Positions 1 to 7,066 of a stretch of DNA of 8,016 nt are shown here, in pieces (position 1 is the stretch's first letter; every line of letters begins with the position of its first letter). The notes below the pieces were generated by a model that was not told the origin of the DNA, made no database searches, and saw only the letters and a list, made by a program, of their open reading frames with translations. The DNA comes from F23-B02 sp963629425 (GTDB taxonomy: Bacteria; Bacillota; Clostridia; Oscillospirales; Oscillospiraceae), in contig CAVGIU010000075.1 in NCBI GenBank assembly GCA_963629425.1, positions 1-8,016 of the forward strand, in the 5' to 3' direction. Both the position numbers and the translations under genes were made by a program.

Positions 1-3000
1 GTCAAGGTGCAGGAGATGCAGGCTGAGTCCGGCGCAGCCGGCGCAGTGCACGGCTCCCTGAACGCCGGTGCGCTCACCACCACCTACACCGCTTCCCAGG
101 GTCTGCTGCTGATGATCCCCAACATGTACAAGATAGCAGGCGAGCTGCTCCCCGGTGTCTTCCACGTCACAGCCCGCGCGCTCGCTTCACATACGCTGAG
201 CATCTTCGGCGACCATTCGGATATCATGGCCTGCCGTCAGACCGGCTTTGCCATGCTCGGCGAGGGCAACGTTCAGGAGGTCATGGACCTCGCTCCCGTT
301 GCTCACCTTGCAGCCATCAAGGGCAGAGTTCCCTTCCTTAACTTCTTCGACGGCTTCCGTACCTCCCACGAGATTCAGAAGGTCGCCGTTTGGGACTATG
401 AAGACCTCAAGGACATGTGCGATATGGACGCCGTAAAGGCCTTCCGCGACAGAGCTCTCAATCCCCAGCACCCCACCATGCGCGGCTCCCACGAGAACGG
501 AGATATCTTCTTCCAGAACCGCGAGGCCTCCAATAAGTACTACGACGCTGTCCCCGAGATCGTCGAGGAATACATGGGCAAGGTAAACGAGAAGCTCGGC
601 ACCGACTATAAGCTGTTTAACTACTACGGTGCTCCCGACGCTGACCGCGTCATCGTCGCCATGGGATCTATCTGCGACGTTGCAGAGGAGGTCATCGACT
701 ACCTCACCGCTCAGGGCGAGAAGGTCGGCCTTGTCAAGGTAAGGCTGTTCCGTCCCTGGAGAGCAGACAAGCTCCTCGAGGCTATACCCGCCACCTGCAA
801 GAAGATTGCAGTTCTCGACCGCACCAAGGAGCCCGGCGCTCAGGGCGAGCCTCTGTACCTCGATGTTGTCACCTCCGTTGCAAACGCAGGCCGTGACATT
901 CAGGTCATCGGCGGCCGCTACGGTCTCGGCTCGAAGGACACTCCTCCCGCATCCGTTTTCGCCGTTTACAGTGAGCTCAAGAAAGACGATATGAAGCGCC
1001 AGTTCACCATCGGCATCGTTGACGACGTGACTGACCTCTCCCTGCCCGAGGTTGCCGCTCCCTCCACCGCTGCCGAGGGCACTGTCGAGTGTAAGTTCTG
1101 GGGTCTCGGCGGCGACGGCACCGTCGGTGCAAACAAGAACTCCATCAAGATCATCGGCGACCACACCGACAAGAATGTTCAGGCCTACTTCCAGTACGAC
1201 TCGAAGAAGACCGGCGGTGTCACCATCAGCCATCTGAGATTCGGCGACAAGCAGATAAAGAGCCCGTACTACATCAACAAGGCAGACTTTGTTGCGTGCC
1301 ATGTTCCGGCATACATAACAAAGCACTTCCCCATCGTCCGCGATGTAAAGCCCGGCGGCGTGTTCCTCATAAACTGCCAGTGGGATTTTGCTGAGCTTGA
1401 GCATCATCTCGACGCTGCCTCCAAGCGCTACATCGCAAACAACAACATTCAGCTTTACATGATAAACGCCATCGACCTCGCGCGCGAGATCGGCATGGGC
1501 AAACGCACCAACACCATTCTTCAGTCTGCATTCTTCACGCTGGCAAAGGTCATTCCTCAGGAAGACGCCATCCGCTACATGAAGGAAAAGGCCACGGCAT
1601 CCTACCTCAAGAAGGGTCAGGACGTTGTCGACATGAACCACAAGGCCATCGATGCCGGCGCTACGGCATTTGTAAAGGTCGACGTTCCCGAGTCGTGGAA
1701 GACTGCCGAAGACGAGACCGACAAGAAGGTCTACGCCGGCCGCGAGAAGACCGTTGAGATGGTCAAGACCATCCTCGATCCCGTCGACAAGATGGACGGC
1801 GACTCCCTGCCCGTTTCCGCATTCGTCAGCCACGCCGACGGTACCTTCGAGCTCGGCGCCTCCGCTTACGAAAAGCGCGGTGTTTCCGCTTTCGTTCCCG
1901 AGTGGACCGCAGACCGCTGCGTGCAGTGTAATAACTGCGCCTTTGTGTGCCCCCACGCCACGCTGCGCCCCTTCGCGCTGGATGAAAACGAGGCGAAAAA
2001 CGCACCCGAAAGCGCAAAGATCCTGCCTATCAAGATCGGCAAGGGCAAGAACAAATACGGCTTCACGATGACTGTTTCTCCTCTCGACTGCATGGGCTGC
2101 GGCGTCTGCGTAACTCAGTGCGGCACGCACGCACTGGAGATGGTTCCGATGGAAAGCCAGCTTGAGCAGCAGAAGGTATTCGACTACTGCGTCGAGCACG
2201 TTCTCGATAAGCCCGACATGTTCAAGGCCGACAACGTCAAGTTCAGCCAGTTTAAGCAGCCTCACCTCGAGTTCTCCGGCTCCTGCGCAGGCTGTGCCGA
2301 GACCAGCTACGCACGTCTCATAACTCAGCTTTACGGCGATCATATGATGATCTCCAACGCCACCGGATGCAGCTCCATTTGGGGCGGCCCGGCAGCCACC
2401 TCGCCTTACACCGTTAACAAGGAAGGCAAAGGCCCTGCCTGGGCAAACTCCCTGTTCGAGGATAACGCCGAGCATGGCCTCGGTCTCTACCTCGGCCAGA
2501 AGAAGATCCGCGATGACCTCAAGGCTAAGGTCGAGGCGATAGCGGACAAGGTTCCCGAGGCAGCGCAGTGGCTCGAGACATATAACTGCGGCGACGCAAA
2601 CCAGGCCGCCACCCGCGAACTCGTCGCCGCGCTCGAAAAGCTCGACTGCGGCTGCGATATTTGCGCAGAGCTGCTCGAAAAAAAGGATTACCTCAACAAG
2701 AAGAGCTGCTGGATCTTCGGCGGCGACGGCTGGGCCTTTGATATCGGATTCGGCGGCGTTGACCATGTTCTCGCCTCCGGCGAAGATGTCAACATCTTCG
2801 TATTCAACACCGAGGTCTACTCCAACACCGGCGGTCAGGCATCCAAGGCATCCAACATCGGTCAGGTCGCTCAGTTCGCGGCAGCAGGCAAGGAGATAAA
2901 GTCCAAGTCCCTGGCTGAGATCGCGATGACCTACGGCTATGTCTATGTTGCACAGATCGCAATGGGTGCAAACATGATCCAGACCCTCAAGGCTATCAAG

Positions 3001-3345
3001 GAAGCGGAAGCTTACCCCGGTCCGTCCATCATCATCGCCTACTCTCCCTGCGAGATGCATTCGATCAAGGGCGGCATGACCAACTGCCAGTCCGAGATGA
3101 AGAAGGCCGTCGAGTGCGGCTACTGGAACCTCTTCCGTTACAATCCCGCGGCAGAGACCGGCAAGTTCACTCTCGACTCCAAGGCTCCCGCAGGCGGCTA
3201 CCGTGAGTTCCTCATGAACGAGGCTCGCTATAACCGTCTGACCCGCGAGTTCCCCGATCGTGCAGAGAACCTGTTCGAGCGCAACGAGGAGAATGCAAAG
3301 GCTCGTTACGAGCATCTGCAGCGTCTCATCGAGATGTACAAGTAA
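1..3345 (+). CDS. nifJ: Pyruvate:ferredoxin (flavodoxin) oxidoreductase, 5'-truncated by window edge
   Basis: This enzyme oxidatively decarboxylates pyruvate with CoA to acetyl-CoA and CO2, passing electrons to ferredoxin or flavodoxin in the cytoplasm. The frame is open from base 1, and the first residues (VKVQEMQAESGAAGAVHG) match the interior of PFOR domain I, so roughly 55-60 N-terminal residues lie upstream; 1114 residues are visible. Counting from base 1, the gamma-type domain begins near residue 361 (GLGGDGTVGANKN). The two-cluster ferredoxin domain has Cys 640/643/646/650 and 697/700/703/707. The C-terminal TPP domain carries the third-cluster cysteines 762, 765, 790 and 1017, the GDGW motif around Asp909 and EVYSNTGGQ at 938-946. 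All expected cluster ligands are present, so the gene looks functional. The last cysteine of cluster two is followed by Gly rather than the usual Pro. Codon choice is strongly biased, as in highly expressed genes. A terminator follows directly. Confidence 0.97.
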   Translation, partial: VKVQEMQAESGAAGAVHGSLNAGALTTTYTASQGLLLMIPNMYKIAGELLPGVFHVTARALASHTLSIFGDHSDIMACRQTGFAMLGEGNVQEVMDLAPVAHLAAIKGRVPFLNFFDGFRTSHEIQKVAVWDYEDLKDMCDMDAVKAFRDRALNPQHPTMRGSHENGDIFFQNREASNKYYDAVPEIVEEYMGKVNEKLGTDYKLFNYYGAPDADRVIVAMGSICDVAEEVIDYLTAQGEKVGLVKVRLFRPWRADKLLEAIPATCKKIAVLDRTKEPGAQGEPLYLDVVTSVANAGRDIQVIGGRYGLGSKDTPPASVFAVYSELKKDDMKRQFTIGIVDDVTDLSLPEVAAPSTAAEGTVECKFWGLGGDGTVGANKNSIKIIGDHTDKNVQAYFQYDSKKTGGVTISHLRFGDKQIKSPYYINKADFVACHVPAYITKHFPIVRDVKPGGVFLINCQWDFAELEHHLDAASKRYIANNNIQLYMINAIDLAREIGMGKRTNTILQSAFFTLAKVIPQEDAIRYMKEKATASYLKKGQDVVDMNHKAIDAGATAFVKVDVPESWKTAEDETDKKVYAGREKTVEMVKTILDPVDKMDGDSLPVSAFVSHADGTFELGASAYEKRGVSAFVPEWTADRCVQCNNCAFVCPHATLRPFALDENEAKNAPESAKILPIKIGKGKNKYGFTMTVSPLDCMGCGVCVTQCGTHALEMVPMESQLEQQKVFDYCVEHVLDKPDMFKADNVKFSQFKQPHLEFSGSCAGCAETSYARLITQLYGDHMMISNATGCSSIWGGPAATSPYTVNKEGKGPAWANSLFEDNAEHGLGLYLGQKKIRDDLKAKVEAIADKVPEAAQWLETYNCGDANQAATRELVAALEKLDCGCDICAELLEKKDYLNKKSCWIFGGDGWAFDIGFGGVDHVLASGEDVNIFVFNTEVYSNTGGQASKASNIGQVAQFAAAGKEIKSKSLAEIAMTYGYVYVAQIAMGANMIQTLKAIKEAEAYPGPSIIIAYSPCEMHSIKGGMTNCQSEMKKAVECGYWNLFRYNPAAETGKFTLDSKAPAGGYREFLMNEARYNRLTREFPDRAENLFERNEENAKARYEHLQRLIEMYK

Positions 3346-3355
3346 GCTAAAACTC

Positions 3356-3388
3356 AAAATGCTCAGGTCTTTCGGCCTGAGCATTTTT
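3356..3388 (+). terminator. Rho-independent terminator of nifJ
   Basis: A 12-bp perfect stem (AAAATGCTCAGG at 3356-3367 with its complement at 3376-3387) encloses an 8-base loop. The 3' arm runs into TTTTT at 3384-3388. It starts 11 bases after the nifJ stop codon, so nifJ transcription probably ends before the flavodoxin-like gene. Confidence 0.92.
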
Positions 3389-3389
3389 C

Positions 3390-3419
3390 TTGACTTATGA
3401 TGTACAATATAAATATAAT
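3390..3419 (+). promoter_or_regulatory. Sigma-A-type promoter of the flavodoxin-like gene
   Basis: TTGACT at 3390-3395 and a perfect TATAAT at 3414-3419 are separated by 18 bases. The -35 box starts two bases after the T-run of the nifJ terminator. A start about seven bases past the -10 box would leave a leader of only some 15 bases, with the ribosome binding site almost at the RNA 5' end. Confidence 0.7.
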
Positions 3420-3426
3420 AATTCAT

Positions 3427-3432
3427 AAGGAG
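3427..3432 (+). promoter_or_regulatory. Ribosome binding site that sets the flavodoxin-like start
   Basis: AAGGAG lies 8 bases before the ATG at 3441. An in-frame GTG at 3432 begins within the last base of this site, so it cannot be the start it serves. The ATG at 3441 is therefore preferred. Confidence 0.85.
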
Positions 3433-3440
3433 TGACAATC

Positions 3441-3914
3441 ATGAGCAAAAGCCTGGTAGCATACTTTTCCCCCACCGGATCAACAAAGGTTTTGGCACAG
3501 ACGCTCGCCGAAGCAGTGGGCGCCGACCTGTTTGAGATAGTTCCCGAAGTTCCGTATAAGCGCGGCGATCTCAACTGGATGGACAAGAAGGCACGTTCGA
3601 CAATCGAAATGAACGATCCCGCCTCGCGCCCTGCTATAGCAAAGATGCCGGATGTCGGCGCTTATGACAGGATATACGTCGGCTTCCCGATCTGGTGGTA
3701 CGTCGCACCGAGGATAATAAACACCTTCCTCGAGGGCTGCGCGCTTGACGGCAAGACCGTCATCCCCTTTGCGACCTCCGGCGGCAGCGGCATGGGCGAG
3801 ACCAATTCCGTTTTAAAGCCGAGCTGCGGCGGCGCAAAGCTCGTTGACGGCAAGGTTTTCAGAAAGAGCACTTCCAAGGCGGACCTTGCCGCATGGGCGA
3901 AGAGCCTCGGCTAA
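3441..3914 (+). CDS. Flavodoxin-like FMN-binding protein
   Basis: The 157-residue product is a small cytoplasmic flavodoxin-fold protein, expected to bind FMN and carry or donate electrons. The N-terminal beta strand leads into the phosphate-binding loop SPTGSTK (residues 10-16), close to the family pattern (T/S)xTGxT. GFPIWWYVAP (81-90) and TSGGSGMG (112-119) correspond to the two loops that flank the flavin ring. The sequence resembles the Flavodoxin_4-type proteins of Firmicutes more than classical electron-transfer flavodoxins, which are richer in acidic residues. It lies 95 bases after nifJ, but the terminator and promoter between them argue for a separate transcript. It converges on the tautomerase gene. 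A role as a PFOR electron acceptor is possible but not shown; it could equally be a quinone- or disulfide-directed reductase. Confidence 0.9.
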   Translation: MSKSLVAYFSPTGSTKVLAQTLAEAVGADLFEIVPEVPYKRGDLNWMDKKARSTIEMNDPASRPAIAKMPDVGAYDRIYVGFPIWWYVAPRIINTFLEGCALDGKTVIPFATSGGSGMGETNSVLKPSCGGAKLVDGKVFRKSTSKADLAAWAKSLG

Positions 3915-3927
3915 GGAATACAGCAAA

Positions 3928-3970
3928 AAACGGCAGCCGAACTTTGCGGCTGCCGTTTAAAATTTATTTT
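3928..3970. terminator. Bidirectional terminator between flavodoxin-like and tautomerase genes
   Basis: A 12-bp stem, AAACGGCAGCCG at 3928-3939 with its complement at 3947-3958, encloses a 7-base loop. On the plus strand it is followed by TTTAAAATTTATTTT-like sequence. On the minus strand the stem runs into six consecutive Ts (bases 3930-3925), so it can end both converging transcripts. The stop codons lie at 3914 and 3964. Confidence 0.88.
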
Positions 3971-4329
3971 GTTGGATTCTCGGAACGCGTTTCGCCGCCG
4001 AGCATTGCACTTGCAAGCGGGATATCGTTAAAGATAATTACTATCTCCTGTCTGTATTCCTCTCCGCAGACCTGCGCAAGCTTATCGGTCATTGCCGCCA
4101 TGATGGGCTTTTTGACCTCATCGGTGCGGTCGGGCATCATCGTCCAGTCTATAAGAACAGTCGGAGCGAGTTTACGCACATTTTCCTTATCCATCTCATG
4201 TATGTATACATAAATGTTCTTGGAAAGAGTTGAGGTGTTGGCGCATATCTGCTCTGCAAAGTATTCCATGAGATCAGCTTTTACGTCAGTCGGCAGTTTT
4301 TTTGTTACGGTTACATGAATGATTGGCAT
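3964..4329 (-). CDS. Tautomerase superfamily protein, probable fused tandem 4-OT-like subunits
   Basis: The 121-residue product starts Met-Pro-Ile-Ile; after Met removal the Pro would be the catalytic N-terminal base typical of 4-oxalocrotonate tautomerase (4-OT) relatives. Two beta-alpha-beta units can be read in tandem. Unit one spans residues 2-50 (strand PIIHVTV, helix about 14-32, strand NIYVYIHEM). Unit two spans about 56-112 (PTVLIDW, PDRTDEVKK helix, strand EIVIIFNDIP, ending in LGG). Classical 4-OT subunits are about 62 residues, so the length fits a fused pair; each unit begins with Pro, but only the first can carry a free N-terminus. The start is supported by AAGGAG at 4337-4342 (minus strand), 7 bases upstream. 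The substrate is unknown. It is divergent from the amidohydrolase gene and converges on the flavodoxin-like gene. A general annotation as MIF/4-OT superfamily is safe; a specific enzyme name is not. Confidence 0.88.
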   Translation of the reverse strand: MPIIHVTVTKKLPTDVKADLMEYFAEQICANTSTLSKNIYVYIHEMDKENVRKLAPTVLIDWTMMPDRTDEVKKPIMAAMTDKLAQVCGEEYRQEIVIIFNDIPLASAMLGGETRSENPTK

Positions 4330-4379
4330 AACATTGCTCCTTTGTCAAGTTTTCGCTCAATGTCTTGTGCGATGCCAAC

Positions 4380-4409
4380 ATAATATCACTTATTATATGC
4401 TCTTGTCAA
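4380..4409 (-). promoter_or_regulatory. Promoter of the tautomerase gene
   Basis: On the minus strand a perfect TTGACA (4409-4404) is followed after 18 bases by TATTAT (4385-4380). The -10 box is preceded by TGA, giving an extended -10 element. Transcription would start near 4373, leaving a leader of about 45 bases. Confidence 0.72.
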
Positions 4410-4467
4410 TCATATTAATAAAAAAGTTTAAGTTGTGATGCACAGGCTCGAATTATGCGTTCGATAA

Positions 4468-4508
4468 TGATAAAATTGTTGTAATATGTCCGGCTCGGTG
4501 ATAAAATT
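4468..4508 (+). repeat. 10-bp direct repeat of an extended -10-like box
   Basis: TGATAAAATT occurs at 4468-4477 and again at 4499-4508, 31 bases apart, close to three helical turns. Each copy contains TGnTAAAAT, an extended -10 sequence. The pair could be tandem promoter elements or paired operator half-sites; the sequence alone does not decide. Confidence 0.5.
4479..4507 (+). promoter_or_regulatory. Probable promoter of the amidohydrolase gene
   Basis: TTGTAA at 4479-4484 (four of six consensus bases) and TAAAAT at 4502-4507 are spaced by 17 bases, with TGA directly before the -10 box. The expected start near 4514 leaves a leader of about 38 bases containing the AAGGAG site at 4539-4544. 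The -35 box is weak, so this is less certain than the other promoters here. Confidence 0.5.
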
Positions 4509-4551
4509 ATTTAAAATGTTAAAACCACTTTGAATTTCAAGGAGAACTGCC

Positions 4552-6138
4552 ATGATAACTGTACTGAAAAACGGACTTATCTATGACGGCACGGGAGCAA
4601 AGCCCTTTACGGGAGATGTCGTCATTGACGGCGACAGGATAGCGTATGTCGGCGCAAATGCCGTGGTCAACGCCGATAAGCTCATCGACTGCACGGGAAA
4701 ATGCATAGCTCCGGGCTTTATCGATGCTCACTCCCATAACGATTTCTTCTGCGACTACGACAATGCCGAGGTGTATTTTGCGCCCTTCCTGCGTCAGGGC
4801 ATCACCACGCAGGTAACAGGCAACTGCGGCTTTTCCTGCTTCGGAATAGAGCGCGGCTCCCGGTATAAGCAGTATGTCGGCGCAGGACTTTTCGAGGCCA
4901 GAGAGCCCGGCAGCTTCAGACAGTTTGTCGATGAAACGAAGGGAAGGCTTTTCGTAAACATTGTTCCGCTCATCGGCCACGGCACGACGCGCATAGCCGT
5001 CAGCGGCTTGAAGCCAGGCAAAATGGACGCTAAGGGACGTGAAAAGATGCTGGAGCATGTGCGCGAGGCAATGGAGAACGGCGCGTTCGGCGGAAGCTTC
5101 GGCTTCATGTACGAGCCGGGCATGTATTCGGACATGGAGGAGCTGGTGGCCTTTGCATCGGCAATAGCAGAGTATGACGGCATCGTGACCGTCCATCCCC
5201 GTGCAAACTCCAAGATCGCGCTGGGCTATCCGCTCATCTCAAAGCCGCATATCGAGATAGCGCTTGACGAGGTCATTGAGATAATGAAGCGCTCGAAGTG
5301 CCGCATGGAGTATTCGCACCTTATTTTTGTCGGAACCTCCTCGTGGAAGAGTATCGACCCCATGCTTAAAAAATTCTATGATTACCGCGCTCAGGGCTAT
5401 GACATAGCATACGATAACTACTCCATGACCTACGGCGCGTCCACCATAAACGTTATCTGCCCGCCGTGGTATATGGCCTTGACCGAGCAGGAGAAGAAAA
5501 AGCCGATAAACCGTCTGAAGCTGCGAGCGGTGATCGACGTTACCCGCCTGCTGCTTGGCATTGACTTCAAGGATATCACCATTGCCTATATAAACGACGA
5601 GCCCAAGTACAAGGCCTACGAGGGGCGCAAGGTGAGCGAGGTCGCAAAGAGCGAGAAGCGTGACTGCCTCGACCTGTACCTTGAGCTCATTGACGCATCA
5701 AAGGGTGCAGGCAAGGTGTATCTTGACAAGTATTATAACGAGGAGCTCATCTGTCGCCTGATGAAGGACGAGCTGAGCGTATTTATGACCGATGCGTGGG
5801 TGGAGCCCCGCGGCGTGCAAAACGGCGCGGCATTTCAGGGCTACCCCAACTTCCTGATAAAGGCGCGAGATAACGATATTCCGTGGGAGCGCGTCATAAA
5901 TAAAATGAGCTGGAAGATAGCCGAGCGCTTCGGATTTACCGAGCGAGGCCGCCTTTCCGAGGGGATGTTTGCCGATGTGACGGTATTTGACCCCGACGGT
6001 CTCAGAGTATTTCCCGACGAGCCCGGCAGAAGTGCCGAGGGTATAAGCTATGTATTCGTAAACGGCGAAGAGGCCGTTTCAGACGGACTCCTCACCGGAG
6101 CACGCAGCGGCAGCATGGTACTGAAAAGAAATAAATGA
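4552..6138 (+). CDS. N-acyl-D-amino-acid deacylase-like amidohydrolase
   Basis: This 528-residue protein belongs to the metal-dependent amidohydrolase superfamily and most resembles D-aminoacylases, which release D-amino acids from N-acylated forms. A small beta domain (residues 1-55, LKNGLIYDGTG, then APGFIDAHSHND) leads into the barrel. Likely metal-site residues by analogy with characterised D-aminoacylase are His60 and His62 (HSH), Cys92 (TGNCGFS), His215 (VHPRAN), His256 (YSHLIF) and the catalytic-type Asp414 (MTDAW). The C-terminal beta domain is intact (GRLSEGMFADVTVFDPD, 467-482). Length fits the family (about 480-540). Two motifs differ from the common family form: HPRAN instead of HxRNE-like, and EPR instead of HPR after the Asp. 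No signal peptide is seen, so it is probably cytoplasmic. The start is set by AAGGAG 7 bases upstream. The substrate may differ from ordinary N-acyl-D-amino acids. Confidence 0.88.
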   Translation: MITVLKNGLIYDGTGAKPFTGDVVIDGDRIAYVGANAVVNADKLIDCTGKCIAPGFIDAHSHNDFFCDYDNAEVYFAPFLRQGITTQVTGNCGFSCFGIERGSRYKQYVGAGLFEAREPGSFRQFVDETKGRLFVNIVPLIGHGTTRIAVSGLKPGKMDAKGREKMLEHVREAMENGAFGGSFGFMYEPGMYSDMEELVAFASAIAEYDGIVTVHPRANSKIALGYPLISKPHIEIALDEVIEIMKRSKCRMEYSHLIFVGTSSWKSIDPMLKKFYDYRAQGYDIAYDNYSMTYGASTINVICPPWYMALTEQEKKKPINRLKLRAVIDVTRLLLGIDFKDITIAYINDEPKYKAYEGRKVSEVAKSEKRDCLDLYLELIDASKGAGKVYLDKYYNEELICRLMKDELSVFMTDAWVEPRGVQNGAAFQGYPNFLIKARDNDIPWERVINKMSWKIAERFGFTERGRLSEGMFADVTVFDPDGLRVFPDEPGRSAEGISYVFVNGEEAVSDGLLTGARSGSMVLKRNK

Positions 6139-6145
6139 TAAACAA

Positions 6146-6183
6146 AGCCCTCCGTTTCATTTGAACCGGAGGGCTGACCTTTT
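6146..6183. terminator. Shared hairpin terminator between amidohydrolase and eamA-type gene
   Basis: AGCCCTCCG at 6146-6154 pairs with CGGAGGGCT at 6167-6175 around a 12-base loop that can pair further in part. Downstream on the plus strand is a modest T-run (ACCTTTT). On the minus strand the hairpin is followed by TTTGTTTATCATTT, which is T-rich. It sits between converging genes whose stops are at 6138 and 6182, and probably serves both. Confidence 0.8.
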
Positions 6184-7066
6184 AAGTATGTTGGTTTCTG
6201 CCTATCTTTACGTTCAGCAGTACGATAGCCGCCAGCACGAGGACTATGCCTGCCGCGCTCATCGGCGTGAGATCTTCATTGTATATGACAACGCCGACTA
6301 TCGTTGCAACTACCGGCTCGACCGAAGCCATTATGGATGCCTTGCCGTTTTCAAGGCCTTCAAGGCCGCGAGTGTAGAAAAAGTACGGCAGGAAGCATGT
6401 CACAAGACCGGTAGCAAAGGCAAAGCCGAAGTTCGGCGCATTCTGCGTTATGACATTGAGATACTCCGTTCCTCCGATTATCGATGCTCCTACATCGGCA
6501 AGCAGGCAGGAGTAAAAGTTTATGGTCAGGCTCGAGTATCCGTGGTTCAATGCAAAGCGGCTGAATATGCTATAGAGCGCATAGCACACTCCGGCAGTGA
6601 GTCCGAGTGCCAGTCCGACGGGCGTTATCTTCGCCCCGCCGCCTATGCCCGAAACGAGGCAGCAGCCGGCGAAGGCCAGCACCATGGCGATAAGCTTCTG
6701 ACCTGTGAGCTTTTCCTTAAACAGCAGCGCCGAGAACAGGATAACAAAGCACGGCGCAGTATACAGGAGTATTGCGGCGGCAGAAAGGCTCATATAGTCC
6801 ATAGCTTTAAAATAGCACACGCCGAAGACGAGAAGCGAAACTATGCCGTTGCCGAGGAATATCCATGCGTCCTTCAGGCGTATCTTAAACGCCCTGCGGT
6901 CCGTTGCGAGAAGAACTATACCAAACAGCACGGCGGCGAAAATGCATCTTACCGCGATGCAGCTTATCGCCGATACGCCCATCGTATCGAGCGTGCGGCG
7001 GAAAAAGCCCATGAAGCCCCACAGTGTTCCGGCGAGGATGACGCTTACGACATATTTGTTTTTCAT
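6182..7066 (-). CDS. EamA/DMT-family transporter
   Basis: From the chosen start, the 294-residue protein is an integral inner-membrane protein of the drug/metabolite transporter superfamily, with about ten hydrophobic segments arranged as two EamA repeats. Repeat one (about 7-138) has the family's early TLWGF motif and ends with LYTAP...FKEKLT (101-121). Repeat two (about 146-285) ends with SVEPVVATIVGVVIYNEDLT (248-267). This P...E-L-T pattern at the end of each repeat is characteristic. The ATG at 7066 is preferred over one at 7087: an AGGAGG site lies 9 bases before 7066, and that ATG overlaps the stop of the upstream DUF554 gene as TGATG, implying translational coupling. Family members export or import amino acids and other metabolites; the substrate cannot be told from sequence. 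The gene converges on the amidohydrolase. Confidence 0.92.
   Translation of the reverse strand: MKNKYVVSVILAGTLWGFMGFFRRTLDTMGVSAISCIAVRCIFAAVLFGIVLLATDRRAFKIRLKDAWIFLGNGIVSLLVFGVCYFKAMDYMSLSAAAILLYTAPCFVILFSALLFKEKLTGQKLIAMVLAFAGCCLVSGIGGGAKITPVGLALGLTAGVCYALYSIFSRFALNHGYSSLTINFYSCLLADVGASIIGGTEYLNVITQNAPNFGFAFATGLVTCFLPYFFYTRGLEGLENGKASIMASVEPVVATIVGVVIYNEDLTPMSAAGIVLVLAAIVLLNVKIGRNQHT

Noticed and set aside
7..9. GTG at base 7 as a start for nifJ
   Set aside because: The frame is open to base 1, and the residues before it (Val-Lys) continue the conserved PFOR interior; the real start is upstream of the window.
3432..3434. GTG at 3432 as a start for the flavodoxin-like gene
   Set aside because: It overlaps the AAGGAG site that is well placed for the ATG at 3441, and it would add three residues ahead of the fold.
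187..3438. A 1083-codon antisense open frame opposite nifJ
   Set aside because: It is in codon register with nifJ, shows no recognisable domain, and is explained by nifJ avoiding UUA, CUA and UCA codons. The plus strand clearly encodes PFOR.
3893..4213. A 106-codon plus-strand open frame across the flavodoxin end and the tautomerase gene
   Set aside because: It crosses a strong terminator hairpin and is antisense to a tautomerase with a good promoter, ribosome binding site and N-terminal Pro.
4537..5196. A 219-codon minus-strand open frame opposite the amidohydrolase start
   Set aside because: It lies antisense to well-conserved metal-site motifs and ends inside the amidohydrolase leader, so it is a shadow of codon bias.
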